A stretch of 64,000 nucleotides of DNA from contig NZ_AWXZ01000038.1 in assembly GCF_000496075.1 (NCBI RefSeq), positions 1-64,000 on the forward strand, read 5' to 3'. The stretch comes from Lutibaculum baratangense AMV1. Lineage in GTDB: Bacteria > Pseudomonadota > Alphaproteobacteria > Rhizobiales > Tepidamorphaceae. A program made the translations under genes and the position numbers. Of this stretch, positions 15,102 through 23,633 are shown in pieces. Each line of letters begins with the position of its first letter. The stretch's first letter is position 1. The notes under the pieces are model-generated. The model was not told where the DNA came from. It ran no database searches and worked only from the letters and a program-made list of their open reading frames with translations.

Positions 15102-17069
15102 ATGGTGTGGAAGAAGCTGTTCGGGGGTGGAGGGGAGAAGGAACCGTCGCCGCGCGAGATTGAGCGGAAGCGCCAGTTTGATCGCTGGTTGGAAGGGATC
15201 GGGCCGGAATGGGCCGAGGCGTACATGATCCTCGTAACCGACCCCGCCATCGACCAGGCGTTTCGGGAGATCCTGCATTACAAGTTGAACGAGGGCGATG
15301 TCGAGGAAGCGCGGAAGATCCTCCGCCAGTCCATGCATTTCCTGACGCCCGACTCTCGCGAGAAGCTACGCAACGTCGGCCAGGCGCAGCGCTGGGCCAC
15401 CTTCGATCAGATCGCCGAAGCTGGCATCGTCATCTCAAGCAACGCGACCTTCCCGATGGACGCGCTGCAAATCGCCAAGCAGCCGGTGCCGGACCGCCCG
15501 GACCTTGAGTTTCCGCTCTATTTCCGAGGAGAAGGACATCTGCTGACGGTGGCGCCCACGGGCGCCGGCAAGGGCCAGCGGCTGATCCTGCCGGTGCTGC
15601 TGGATTACGAGGGGCCGACCGTGGTGCTAGACCCCAAGGGCGAGAACTACGAACACACGGCCTGGCGGCGCAGCCTCTACGGGCAGGTGTTCAAATGGGC
15701 GCCGGGCAAGGCCGATTCCGACTGCTACAACCCGCTCGACCGGGTAACGGGCTGGGACGAGGCACGGCTTCTGGCCGAACTGCTGGTCATTCCCCAGAGC
15801 AAGGAACCTTATTGGGATGAAGCCGCGCGCGACCTGCTTACGGGCATGATCTTTTATGTCGTGCGCAAAAGGCCCGAAGGTATGCGCCACATGCGCGCGG
15901 TCTGCCGGATGCTAGCCCCGAGCAAGGCGGAGTTCGACGATATGGTCGCGGACCTGCAAGGCTCCGAGGACGAGCGCCTCCAGGAGCTGGGCAATATTCT
16001 GGAGTCACAGCCGGAAACGTTGCGCAATTCGATCATGTCGACGCTGCGAACGCAGCTCTTGGCCTGGCGGTCGGACGACGTGGCCGATGTCACCTCCTCG
16101 ACCACGCCGGGCTGGGCGGTCGAGGACATCCTCGTGCGCGACAATATCGCCGTGACCTTCGCCGCCAAGACCGGCCGCGCGCCGGGCTGGTATCAGCGTG
16201 AGGATGGCGGGGTGACGCGCGGCAGCGCGGCCACGATCTATCTGATCGTGCCGCCTGAGAAGATGGCCTCCATGCGCTCTGTGCTGCGGGTGATTCTGGG
16301 TCAGCACCTGAGCGAAGCGATCCGGGTGCGCAAGATGATCGACGCGGTCAATGCCGAGGATGACAGCCTGCCCGCCGGGTATCTCGACTGGCCAATGATG
16401 TTCGTCTTCGACGAGATGCCGCAGCTGGGCTACATGCGGATCATCGAGGACGCGGTGGCCATCACGCGCAGCTACCGTATCCGGCTTTGGCTTTTTGCGC
16501 AGGACCTCGCTCAGCTCGAAGAGGTGTACCCGAAGTGGCGCAGCCTCGTCGCCAACTGCCGCAGCCAGATCTATCTCCGGCCCAACGACACCCGAACGGC
16601 AGAGCATGTGGCCGAGCGGCTGGGCAGACGCAAGGACATTTGGGGCGGTGAGGATTGGGTGGCCTCGCCCCAACAGCTGATGGGACCGGAGTATCGCGAG
16701 GATTGCGTGATCTTCCAGGACGGCTTGTCGATCCGGGCAAACATGTATCCGCCCTATGCAACCAATGAGAAGCTCAAGGAATGGGTGAAACAGCGGCAGG
16801 CGGAATTCGGCGCGGAGGTGATCCGCGCCCCGCGCCCCGCCCTGACGCCGGAGTTCGAGCCGGACGAGGACGACGCCGACCTGAAGGACGACCCCGAGTA
16901 TCAGGCGGAGCTTGCCGCGCTTCAGGCGCGGATGCGGGCACGTAAGGGCGACACCCCGCCAGAGGCGGAGACCAAGCCCGATGACCTGCCCGCCAAACCG
17001 CCTGAGCCGCCCTCTGGTGCATCGGAGAGCCCCAAGCGCCCACCTACCCCTCCCGGCTTCGACGAATGA
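15102..17069 (+). CDS. VirD4/TraG-type coupling ATPase lacking membrane helices
   Basis: A 655-residue ATPase with Walker A APTGAGKG at 151-158, Walker B MMFVFDEMPQLGYM at about 431-444, and QDLAQLEEVYPKWRSLVANC after it. Unlike the protein at 627-2210 it has no N-terminal membrane helices and begins with about 130 charged residues. The C-terminus (from about 570) is an acidic, proline-rich, probably disordered tail. The start is fixed by GGAGGAG (15093-15099) before ATG 15102. It may act as a soluble or VirB-recruited coupling protein. The functional split between the two ATPases is unknown. Confidence 0.9.
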   Translation: MVWKKLFGGGGEKEPSPREIERKRQFDRWLEGIGPEWAEAYMILVTDPAIDQAFREILHYKLNEGDVEEARKILRQSMHFLTPDSREKLRNVGQAQRWATFDQIAEAGIVISSNATFPMDALQIAKQPVPDRPDLEFPLYFRGEGHLLTVAPTGAGKGQRLILPVLLDYEGPTVVLDPKGENYEHTAWRRSLYGQVFKWAPGKADSDCYNPLDRVTGWDEARLLAELLVIPQSKEPYWDEAARDLLTGMIFYVVRKRPEGMRHMRAVCRMLAPSKAEFDDMVADLQGSEDERLQELGNILESQPETLRNSIMSTLRTQLLAWRSDDVADVTSSTTPGWAVEDILVRDNIAVTFAAKTGRAPGWYQREDGGVTRGSAATIYLIVPPEKMASMRSVLRVILGQHLSEAIRVRKMIDAVNAEDDSLPAGYLDWPMMFVFDEMPQLGYMRIIEDAVAITRSYRIRLWLFAQDLAQLEEVYPKWRSLVANCRSQIYLRPNDTRTAEHVAERLGRRKDIWGGEDWVASPQQLMGPEYREDCVIFQDGLSIRANMYPPYATNEKLKEWVKQRQAEFGAEVIRAPRPALTPEFEPDEDDADLKDDPEYQAELAALQARMRARKGDTPPEAETKPDDLPAKPPEPPSGASESPKRPPTPPGFDE

Positions 17070-17295
17070 ACTCAGGGGGCTCCCAGCGCGCCATGCCCCT
17101 TTCAAAACCCCTTATCTACGGCCTCACAGCCATGAGGCGCGTCAATCAGTCTTCGTCACGCTCGCCTTGCAACACCCCTTTCAGAACCCCTTTTGGGACC
17201 GGGCGCTGCCAAGAGCCGTCCAAGTGAAATGGATGCGGCGGACGTGTGTCTGGCTTGAACGGGGATGCATGGCAATCCGCTTCAACGTCAACAAA

Positions 17296-17575
17296 GGTGG
17301 GACTTACCCACAGGACCACATCGCCGCGTCGCCGCGTCGCTTGCAGTGTTGGGGCTGCTGCTCGCGGCTCTGGCCTGTGGATAAGTCCAGAGCATATGTA
17401 AGACTAAGAAAGGAAAATCAGAAAAACGAGGAAATCTGCGGATGTAATGTGACCTCCTAGAGGCCACATATATGTGGCTCCTTAGAGGCCACATATACGT
17501 GGCATTTGGATTCCCAGCATGGATTTTTATTTCCCTCTCCGAAGTTTTTATTTCCACTTATCGGACAATCAGATG
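17296..17575. other. candidate plasmid replication origin (oriV)
   Basis: Directly upstream of the Rep-like gene lie TTACCCACA (17304-17312, one mismatch to the DnaA box), a perfect DnaA box in the other orientation (TGTGGATAA, 17376-17384), two palindromic repeats (17455-17504) and a strongly AT-rich stretch (17505-17612). This combination is the usual anatomy of an iteron- or DnaA-dependent plasmid origin. Function is inferred from layout. Confidence 0.55.
17455..17504 (+). repeat. two tandem palindromic repeats (iteron- or operator-like)
   Basis: Two direct repeats, each TAGAGGCCACATATA followed by TGTGGC or CGTGGC, lie 26 bases apart. The first contains the perfect 16-bp palindrome GCCACATATATGTGGC; the second differs by one base. 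They lie about 110 bases before the Rep-like start, the position expected for Rep-binding iterons or an autoregulatory operator. Confidence 0.6.
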
Positions 17576-17612
17576 TAAATTAGCTCCAAACAATAAAAAC
17601 TGGGACAAACCC

Positions 17613-18077
17613 ATGGAATTGGCAGTCGACTATACCTCGAACCGCGATGCTTCCGAAAAGAAGCCGCATTTCACGAAGATCTACAAACCGGGCTGGAACC
17701 GGATCAAGCGATTATTGGAGGGAGACCCGACAGCTGCACGCGTCTGGGTTTTCCTCGTGGAAAACGCAGGGCACGACAATGTTCTCGCATGCAGCATGGC
17801 AATCCTGGAGGAAGAGCTCTGGCTCCATCGAAAGACGATCTACAAGAAGGTTAAATACCTTTCGGAACAGGGCGCTCTGGCGATAGCCAAGATGGGCACT
17901 GCAAATGTCTACATCCTCAATCCCCATGAGACATGGAAGGCCAGCGAGGAATTCAAGAATTATCATGCGATTACCGCACGGGCCTTGATCGGAAAGACCG
18001 AGAACAAGGCATTCCGCAAGCGGCTGACCCACATCGTGGGGCAAGCCGAGCAGGTGGAATTATTCCCTGTTGATTAA
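17613..18077 (+). CDS. RepL-like plasmid replication initiator (putative)
   Basis: A 154-residue protein. After a polar start, the segment ELWLHRKTIYKKVKYLSEQG is a winged helix-turn-helix, followed by ANVYILNPHETWK, a motif order typical of RepL-type and related small initiators. ATG 17613 is chosen for GGGA (17602-17605) upstream; an upstream frame from 17472 reads through the palindromic repeats and is unlikely. It lies just before parA. A pure transcription regulator remains possible. Confidence 0.6.
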   Translation: MELAVDYTSNRDASEKKPHFTKIYKPGWNRIKRLLEGDPTAARVWVFLVENAGHDNVLACSMAILEEELWLHRKTIYKKVKYLSEQGALAIAKMGTANVYILNPHETWKASEEFKNYHAITARALIGKTENKAFRKRLTHIVGQAEQVELFPVD

Positions 18078-18080
18078 AGG

Positions 18081-18110
18081 GCATGCCAGCACGCGAGCAT
18101 GCTGGCATGC
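18081..18110. repeat. 10-bp inverted repeat upstream of parA
   Basis: GCATGCCAGC (18081-18090) is exactly complementary to GCTGGCATGC (18101-18110). It lies between the Rep-like stop and the parA start, where ParA-partner proteins commonly bind as operator or centromere. The arms share GCATGC and GCTGGC with the palindrome at 11299-11320. Confidence 0.55.
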
Positions 18111-18128
18111 GTAATGGGAGGTCATTTT

Positions 18129-18785
18129 GTGGCACACATCATTGGGGTCGTTTCCCAGAAAGGCGGCGTTGGCAAGAGCACGTTGACTCGCCTCGTGGCG
18201 CGCGAATTCGCGCAGCAAGGCTGGGACGTGAAGATTGCTGACCTCGACGTTTCACAGGGCACTTGCGTCGAGTGGGGGCGCATTCGTCAGAAGAACGGCA
18301 TCGCCCCGCTGATCCGTGTCGAGAGTTTCGGCCGACTTGAACCAGCACTCGCTGATGCGGAGCGCTTCGATCTCGTGATCATCGACGGAGCACCGCACGC
18401 GACGGCGATGACGCTGGACATCGCGCCCGTCTGCGATCTTGTGGTCATCCCGACCGGCCTGTCGCTCGATGATCTGCGGCCAGGGGTCGTGCTTGCCCAC
18501 GAACTCGTCCGGAAGGGTATTCCGAGCGACAAGCTGGTTTTTGTGCTGGCACGCATCGGAGAGAGCGCGAACGCCATCGAAGATGCGCGGCGCTTCGTCG
18601 TCCAGGCGGGATACGACGTAGCGCAGCATGAGCTACCCGACAGAATTGGATATCAACGCGCCATGAACGGAGGGCTTGCCGCGTCAGAGAGCGCTCACAG
18701 AACGCTGAACGAGAAAGCTGAGGCGGTCGCGCAAGACATTGCGGACCGCTTGACCACCCTCGTCTCGCGCAGGGAGGTTGCGTGA
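18129..18785 (+). CDS. parA: ParA-family partition ATPase
   Basis: A 218-residue ParA/MinD ATPase without an N-terminal DNA-binding domain (type Ib length). The deviant Walker A KGGVGKST is near residue 11, Walker A' DLDVSQGT follows at about 38-45, and Walker B LVIIDGAP near 80. I chose GTG 18129 because GGGAGG (18116-18121) lies 7 bases before it; the upstream ATG 18114 overlaps that site. It is followed at once by a small ribbon-helix-helix-like gene, the ParA-ParG arrangement that segregates low-copy plasmids. Confidence 0.88.
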   Translation: MAHIIGVVSQKGGVGKSTLTRLVAREFAQQGWDVKIADLDVSQGTCVEWGRIRQKNGIAPLIRVESFGRLEPALADAERFDLVIIDGAPHATAMTLDIAPVCDLVVIPTGLSLDDLRPGVVLAHELVRKGIPSDKLVFVLARIGESANAIEDARRFVVQAGYDVAQHELPDRIGYQRAMNGGLAASESAHRTLNEKAEAVAQDIADRLTTLVSRREVA

Positions 18786-18786
18786 G

Positions 18787-19020
18787 GTGAAGGTAAAGCT
18801 TGAGAAGCCGACCAAACGAGCTGCGCTCCCGCCGCCACCGGCGAAACCTGAGCCGGTTGGAAACCTGCACAAGCCCACTGCAAGCGAGAAGGTACCGCTT
18901 CAGCTGAAGATCGCCCCCGAGATCAGGCGGGCGTATCGTGCCTATGCGGCGGAGCAGGATATGGAGCTGAGCGAATTGTTCTGCGCGATGTGGGAGCACT
19001 ACCGCGCGACAGCACGCTAG
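18787..19020 (+). CDS. small ribbon-helix-helix-like partition partner (ParG/CopG type)
   Basis: A 77-residue basic protein with a disordered Pro/Lys-rich N-terminus and a C-terminal fold PLQLKIAPEIRRAYRAYAAE followed by MELSELFCAMWEHY, which looks like a ribbon-helix-helix DNA-binding domain. The GTG at 18787 is 9 bases after GGGAGG and 1 base after the parA stop. Size, position and fold fit the centromere-binding partner of a type Ib ParA. It probably binds the GCATGC palindromes nearby and represses parA. Confidence 0.7.
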   Translation: MKVKLEKPTKRAALPPPPAKPEPVGNLHKPTASEKVPLQLKIAPEIRRAYRAYAAEQDMELSELFCAMWEHYRATAR

Positions 19021-19028
19021 CCGCACGG

Positions 19029-19056
19029 CATGCGAGCATGCTCGCATTCGAGCATG
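19029..19056. repeat. GCATGC-centred palindrome at the element's right end
   Basis: TGCGAGCATGCTCGCA (19030-19045) is a perfect 16-bp palindrome, immediately followed by another TCGAGCATGC. The site is just after the partition partner's stop codon, so it may be a centromere-like (parS) repeat. Related motifs lie at 18081-18110 and 11299-11320. Confidence 0.5.
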
Positions 19057-19132
19057 CGCCGATGTTGAGAATTGTGGGGGCGTGGTGTGGGTACTTGGGG
19101 CCAACTGTCCCCATTTTGTCCCCGAACGCGAG

Positions 19133-19161
19133 AAAGCCCCGGCCTTGCGGCTCGGGGCTTT
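19133..19161 (-). terminator. terminator of the initiator tRNA
   Basis: AAAGCCCCG (19133-19141) pairs with CGGGGCTTT (19153-19161). On the minus strand it lies about 30 bases past the tRNA 3' end and is followed by TTTCTC. This is probably original chromosomal sequence, so the element boundary should lie to its left. Confidence 0.7.
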
Positions 19162-19192
19162 GTGCTGAAGCATTGATTTTCTTCAGGTATTT

Positions 19193-19269
<77 letters not shown>

Positions 19270-19498
19270 TCAATGACGCCGGAACCACCGGTCGTACGCG
19301 CCGAAGCCGAAGGAACGTCTCACCGGCGGCGACGAGCGGTATGTAGCAACGCCGATCACGAAATGCAAACCCCTCCTGTGCATAACAGGCATCGAAATCG
19401 ACATATCTTCGACATCGCCCTGTCACCGACTTCTGTGCATCGCTCATCGCCAGGCCAACGGCCATGCGTCGGCCGGCTCCCTGCAGGAAAGGAACCGC

Positions 19499-20401
19499 AT
19501 GGCACCCCGACTGAAGATCGACGGCCCGCTCGGGAAAGGGCTGAAGAAGGTTCTGACGAAGCGCCTGGAGAAGGCGCAGCGGCTCCTCGACTCGGCGGAT
19601 GAGGACCTCGAGACGGCGGTGCACGACGTGCGCAAGGAGTTCAAGGCGCTGCGCAGCCTCTCCCGCATGATCAGGCATCTTGTCGAGAAGGACGACTACA
19701 AGCGCCTGAACACGCATCTGCGCGATGCCTCGCGCGAGCTGTCGAGCCTTCGCGACGTTCACGCCCTCTCCGAAGCGGTGGAGGTCCTGATCGGTGAAAC
19801 GGGCGTGGCCGCGGACGAAAGGGAGCCTTTGCGGCGCATGGCCGCCTCGTCCGCCACGACGCACGACGAGGCCGATCCCGCCCGCGTCCAGAGCGCTCTC
19901 CGGCAGGCAAGGGCGCTGCTCGAGCCGCTGCCGCATCTCGTGCGGAGCCTGGACCTGCCGCAGCACGATCCGCACCCCTACGTGGAGGGCCTCGGGCGCA
20001 GCTACCGCGAGGCGCGGGACGCCCTCGCCCACGGCTTCGACACCCACGAGCCGGAGGATCTCCACGAGGCGCGCAAGCGGGTGATCAACTGGCGCTACCA
20101 GCTCGACCTCGTGGCGCTTATCTGGCATCCCGTCCTCAAGGCGGAGGTGAGCGAGTTGCAGGCGCTGCGCGAGCATCTCGGCCAGCACAACGACGTCGTG
20201 ATGCTTCAGGGCGCCCTGGAAAGCGACGCGGGAGCATGGGCGGAGCTCGAGGCGCGCCAGGCGTGGATCGACCGCGCCCACGGCGTCAGGTCGAAGCTCG
20301 TGGAGCGGTCGGAACACGCGGCCGCGCTGCTCTTCAACGACCCCCCCAAGAGGCGCGCGGCCCGTCTCGAGGGCCTCTGGCAGGCGGCGAGGCGGAGTTG
20401 A
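19499..20401 (+). CDS. CHAD domain protein
   Basis: A 300-residue alpha-helical protein. The CHAD features are basic conserved histidines in helical repeats: AVHDVRKEFKALRSLSRMI near 40-58, LRDVHALSEA near 85 and LHEARKRVINWRYQLDL near 185. CHAD domains bind inorganic polyphosphate and associate with polyphosphate granules. The whole protein is the CHAD domain, without a CYTH triphosphatase domain. It stands alone between the tRNA and yebC. Confidence 0.85.
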   Translation: MAPRLKIDGPLGKGLKKVLTKRLEKAQRLLDSADEDLETAVHDVRKEFKALRSLSRMIRHLVEKDDYKRLNTHLRDASRELSSLRDVHALSEAVEVLIGETGVAADEREPLRRMAASSATTHDEADPARVQSALRQARALLEPLPHLVRSLDLPQHDPHPYVEGLGRSYREARDALAHGFDTHEPEDLHEARKRVINWRYQLDLVALIWHPVLKAEVSELQALREHLGQHNDVVMLQGALESDAGAWAELEARQAWIDRAHGVRSKLVERSEHAAALLFNDPPKRRAARLEGLWQAARRS

Positions 20402-20447
20402 CGGGCGGCCGACGACACTCTCCGTCCGCCCCTCGATCCGGATCGCG

Positions 20448-21197
20448 TCAGGCCGCCGTCAGTCGCTGCAGCACCTCGTCGGACACCTCGAAGTTCGCAT
20501 AGACGTTCTGGACGTCGTCGTCGTCCTCGAGCGTCCCGATCAACTTCATGATCGACTGGGCCTTGTCCTCGTCGACAGGGGCGGAATTCTGCGGCCGCCA
20601 CGTGGCCTTCACGCTCTCCGCCTCGCCGAGGCTCTCCTCGAGCGCCTTGGAGACGTCCCCGATGTCCTCGAACGCGCAGGTGACGAGGTGGCGCTCCTCG
20701 TCCGACTGCACGTCCTCCGCACCGGCCTCGATCGCAGCCTCCAGGACGGCCTCCGCATCGCCGGCGGAGGCGGGATAGACGATCTCGCCGACATGATCGA
20801 ACATGAAGGCGACCGAGCCCGTCTCGCCCAAGGCGCCGCCGGACTTCGAGAAATAGGAGCGAACGGCGCTGGCGGTGCGGTTGCGGTTGTCGGTCAGCGC
20901 CTCGACGATGACGGCGACGCCGCCGGGCGCATAGCCCTCGTAGCGAATCGCCTCGTAGCTCTCGGCGTCGCCGCCTTCGGCCTTCTTGATGGCGCGCTCT
21001 ATGTTGTCCTTGGGCATGGACTGCGCCCTGGCGTTCTGGATCGCGAGGCGCAGGCGCGGATTGCCGGCCGGATCACCGCCGCCCATCTTCGCGGCGACCG
21101 TGATCTCCTTCGCGAGCTTGGAGAAGAGCTTCGAACGCTTCGCGTCCTGGGCTCCCTTCCGGTACATGATGTTCTTGAACTGTGAATGTCCTGCCAT
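20448..21197 (-). CDS. yebC: YebC/PmpR family transcriptional regulator
   Basis: A 249-residue protein with the diagnostic start [20 protein letters not shown] and [20 protein letters not shown] (residues about 54-73). The family comprises regulators and, in TACO1-like members, factors that ease ribosome stalling. Start ATG 21197 is preferred over upstream in-frame codons because the conserved family start is there. In many bacteria yebC precedes ruvC; here it is followed by the CHAD gene on the other strand. Confidence 0.95.
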   Translation of the reverse strand: MAGHSQFKNIMYRKGAQDAKRSKLFSKLAKEITVAAKMGGGDPAGNPRLRLAIQNARAQSMPKDNIERAIKKAEGGDAESYEAIRYEGYAPGGVAVIVEALTDNRNRTASAVRSYFSKSGGALGETGSVAFMFDHVGEIVYPASAGDAEAVLEAAIEAGAEDVQSDEERHLVTCAFEDIGDVSKALEESLGEAESVKATWRPQNSAPVDEDKAQSIMKLIGTLEDDDDVQNVYANFEVSDEVLQRLTAA

Positions 21198-21334
21198 GGC
21201 GATCACCTTGCGGCCCCTCGCGAGGAGCCGATCGAAATCCGTCCTGCGGGGCTCTAGCCTGATGGGCGTCGCTTATAGGGTTTCGTCGCCCGAAAATCCA
21301 CCGCCGCAAGTGCAGGATGGGGGCGGGCCGGCTG

Positions 21335-22159
21335 TCACGCCTCGCCCCGGCGCGGCGGCATGGCCTGCGACAGACGTCCGCCCACCCTGAGCGGCCAGAT
21401 CGACTCGGCGAGGCCGGAGGGTCCGAGGTCGACGACGGCGCCCGTGACGGTCGCCTCCCCCGATGCCGGCTCGAAGCGCCCCGACGGCAGGGCCGTCGTG
21501 AACCGCCTGAGCGGCTCCTCCTTCTCCATACCGATGACGGAATCGTAGTCGCCGCACATGCCGAGGTCGGTCAGGTAGGCGGTGCCGCCCGGCAGCACCT
21601 GGTGGTCGGCGGTCGGCACGTGCGTATGGGTGCCGACGACGAGGCTCGCGCGGCCGTCGAGGAAGTGCCCGACCGCCTGCTTCTCGCTCGTCGCCTCCGC
21701 ATGGACGTCGACGATCACCGCATCGGCGCCGGCGCCGAGAGGACAGGCGCTCAGCTCCCGCTCGAGGGCGGCGAAGGGATCGTCGAGCGCCTGCATGAAG
21801 ACCCGCCCCATCACGTTCACGACGAGAACGCGCAGGCCGTTCCGCGCCTCGAACAGGCCGGCGCCCGCCCCGGGTGTGCCGGGGGGGAAGTTCAGCGGCC
21901 GCAGAAGCTCCGGCCGCCGGCCGATGAAGACGAGCGTCTCGCGCTGGTCCCACACGTGATTCCCCGTGGTCACGACGTCGGCACCGGCGTCGAGGAGATC
22001 GTCGAAGATCTGCTCGTTGATGCCGAATCCTCCGGCCGCGTTCTCCCCGTTCACGGCCACGAAGTCGGGCTCGAGATCGGCGATCAGCCGCGGCAGGGTG
22101 TCGAGCACGGCCCTGCGGCCGCTGCGCCCGACGACGTCACCAAGGAAGAGAATGCGCAA
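21335..22159 (-). CDS. YmdB-type metallophosphoesterase (TIGR00282)
   Basis: A 274-residue enzyme of the cyclic-nucleotide phosphodiesterase type: LFLGDVVGRSGRRAV at the start, FVAVNGENAAGGFGI, VVTTGNHVWDQRE, VDVHAEATSEKQA, GTHTHVPTAD. These give the two-metal site. The start is TTG 22159, with GGGAGG 5 bases upstream; no ATG is near. The gene overlaps the cyclo-ligase gene by 23 bases, so both are one operon. Whether it cleaves cAMP or another phosphodiester is unknown here. Confidence 0.9.
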   Translation of the reverse strand: MRILFLGDVVGRSGRRAVLDTLPRLIADLEPDFVAVNGENAAGGFGINEQIFDDLLDAGADVVTTGNHVWDQRETLVFIGRRPELLRPLNFPPGTPGAGAGLFEARNGLRVLVVNVMGRVFMQALDDPFAALERELSACPLGAGADAVIVDVHAEATSEKQAVGHFLDGRASLVVGTHTHVPTADHQVLPGGTAYLTDLGMCGDYDSVIGMEKEEPLRRFTTALPSGRFEPASGEATVTGAVVDLGPSGLAESIWPLRVGGRLSQAMPPRRGEA

Positions 22160-22742
22160 TGCCGCCTCCCTGGCACCTGACGATGCCCTCGTCGGTGAGC
22201 ACGCCGTCGAGGCGCTGGTCGTAGCTCTCGCGGGGCACGCGCGGGAACTCCTGCTCGGCGAAGGCGAGCCCGATGGCGAGGATCTTGCGCCTGGACCGCG
22301 CCTCCTGGAGCGTGCGGTCGTAGAACCCGCCGCCATAGCCGAGGCGATAGCCTTCCCGGTCGAAGAGAAGAAGCGGCGCGAGGAAGAGGGACGGCTCCAC
22401 CCGCCCCCTCTCGGGCAGTGGCTGGAGGATGCCGAACGGCCCCGGCTTCATCTCGTCGCCGGGCCGCCACGGCCGGAACGTCAGGGGGTGGCCCTTGCGG
22501 CCGACCACCGGCAGCGCGAGACGGCAGCCGAGACGGTCGAGTGCGGCGATCAGCGGCGCGGTGTCGAGTTCGTTGCCGAAGCTCGAGAAGCAGGAGACGA
22601 CACCGCCACGGGCGAGCCGATGGATCGTCGGCGCGGCCTCTGCGAGCGCTGCCGCCTTTCGCTGCCGCTCGACTGCCGTCAGTCGATCGCGGCGCGCGGC
22701 CGCCAGCCGGCGCAGATGCGCCTTCCCACTCGCATCGTTCAT
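22137..22742 (-). CDS. 5-formyltetrahydrofolate cyclo-ligase
   Basis: A 201-residue ATP-dependent enzyme that converts 5-formyl-THF to 5,10-methenyl-THF, recycling folate. The ATP/substrate motif RLGYGGGFYDRTL is at about 137-149, with FAPLL-like LAPLLLFDREG before it. ATG 22742 is used; a GTG lies 9 bases further up. No ribosome site is obvious, which fits a gene transcribed behind the 6S RNA, the usual arrangement (ssrS-ygfA). Confidence 0.92.
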   Translation of the reverse strand: MNDASGKAHLRRLAAARRDRLTAVERQRKAAALAEAAPTIHRLARGGVVSCFSSFGNELDTAPLIAALDRLGCRLALPVVGRKGHPLTFRPWRPGDEMKPGPFGILQPLPERGRVEPSLFLAPLLLFDREGYRLGYGGGFYDRTLQEARSRRKILAIGLAFAEQEFPRVPRESYDQRLDGVLTDEGIVRCQGGGIAHSLPW

Positions 22743-22780
22743 GTCAGGCACGTCTTCACAGGAGGAAGGGTCGGAGCCGC

Positions 22781-22966
22781 GGCGGCCGATGGAGGTTTCG
22801 ATCCCGGGAACCTACATACGTAGGTGGGCGCCGTTTCCCCAAGTCCACGGACAAGGGAAGGTACAGCTCCCTTTAGGATCGATAAGGCCCCGGGGATGCG
22901 TGTCTCCTGTCGCACCGCGCAGCCCCGACTGGATACGCAATGTAGGAGGGTTCGGGGCCTTCCGCC
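22781..22966 (-). ncRNA. ssrS: probable 6S RNA
   Basis: The zapA to cyclo-ligase gap is the conserved location of 6S RNA, which binds sigma-70 RNA polymerase. The minus-strand RNA can close GGCGG...CCGA with TCGG...CCGCC at its ends. Inside it carries AAGGCCCCG/CGGGGCCTT, TGCGT/ACGCA and the small hairpin ACCTAC-GTAT-GTAGGT, within about 186 bases, the expected length. Exact ends are estimates from pairing, and the central bubble was not modelled. Confidence 0.6.
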
Positions 22967-22979
22967 AGAGGCGCGCACG

Positions 22980-23351
22980 CTATCGCTCCATCTCGCCGGT
23001 GGACAAGGCCCGCGTCAGCCGCTCGACCCGCGTCGCGGCGGCCTCGATGACGGCGGAATATCGCCCTTCGAGCTCCTCCGCGCGGCGGACCGCCTCGTCG
23101 TTCCCCGCCTCCAGGCGGAGCGTTTCGCGTTCGGCGGCGGCGAGCCGTCTCTTGACCTCGTCGAGCTCGTCTGCGAGCGCGAGCGCCGTCATGATCATCA
23201 GCCGCATGTCGCCGATCTCGCCGAACTGGCGGCGGAACTGATCGAGCCTCGCGTCGAGCCCCTCGGCCAGCGCGACGAGCGCCTCCTCCTGGCCCTCGTC
23301 ACAGCCCATCCGGTAGCTGCGGCCGGCGATGGTGACGTTCACCTGCGGCAT
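22980..23351 (-). CDS. zapA: cell division protein ZapA
   Basis: A 123-residue FtsZ-ring stabiliser. The N-terminal part (VNVTIAGRSYRMGCDEGQEE) is the ZapA fold, followed by a long coiled coil (about 50-115) for dimerisation. Position next to 6S RNA is conserved in proteobacteria. It starts 3 bases after the DUF4164 gene. Confidence 0.92.
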   Translation of the reverse strand: MPQVNVTIAGRSYRMGCDEGQEEALVALAEGLDARLDQFRRQFGEIGDMRLMIMTALALADELDEVKRRLAAAERETLRLEAGNDEAVRRAEELEGRYSAVIEAAATRVERLTRALSTGEMER

Positions 23352-23354
23352 CGC

Positions 23355-23633
23355 CTATCGCTCTCCCAGAAGGCCCTTGATGGTGCCGATCGCGGAGCCG
23401 ACGCGCTCCTCGGCGTGGCCTGCGGCCGCATCGAGCCGCGCCGCGTGCGCCTGTGCCTTGTCGAGCTGCTGGGCAAGTCTCGAGCGGTCGGCGGTAAGCG
23501 TTTCGATCTCCTGCTGGAGTTCGTCCAGCGATGTCCGCGCCGACAGCTCCCGGGCGACCCGGGCTTCGAGCAGGTCGAGGGCCCGGTCAAGCCGCTCCTG
23601 CGCGCGCTCCGCCCCGTTCGGTTGCTTCGTCAC
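23355..23633 (-). CDS. DUF4164 family coiled-coil protein
   Basis: A 92-residue helical protein (RLDRALDLLEARVARELS, ELQQEIETLTADRSRLAQQL) that stands upstream of zapA in Hyphomicrobiales. Almost all of it is predicted coiled coil. The conserved neighbourhood suggests a role in division-site assembly, perhaps by binding ZapA; that is inference. Confidence 0.8.
   Translation of the reverse strand: MTKQPNGAERAQERLDRALDLLEARVARELSARTSLDELQQEIETLTADRSRLAQQLDKAQAHAARLDAAAGHAEERVGSAIGTIKGLLGER

Noticed and set aside
17320-17342. Short tandem repeat CGCCGCGT near the candidate origin
   Set aside because: Only about two and a half units; too short to call iterons, unlike the palindromic repeats at 17455-17504.
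1-19192. Integrase or transposase gene in the element
   Set aside because: No tyrosine or serine recombinase or transposase motif was found on either strand of this part; it may lie left of the window.
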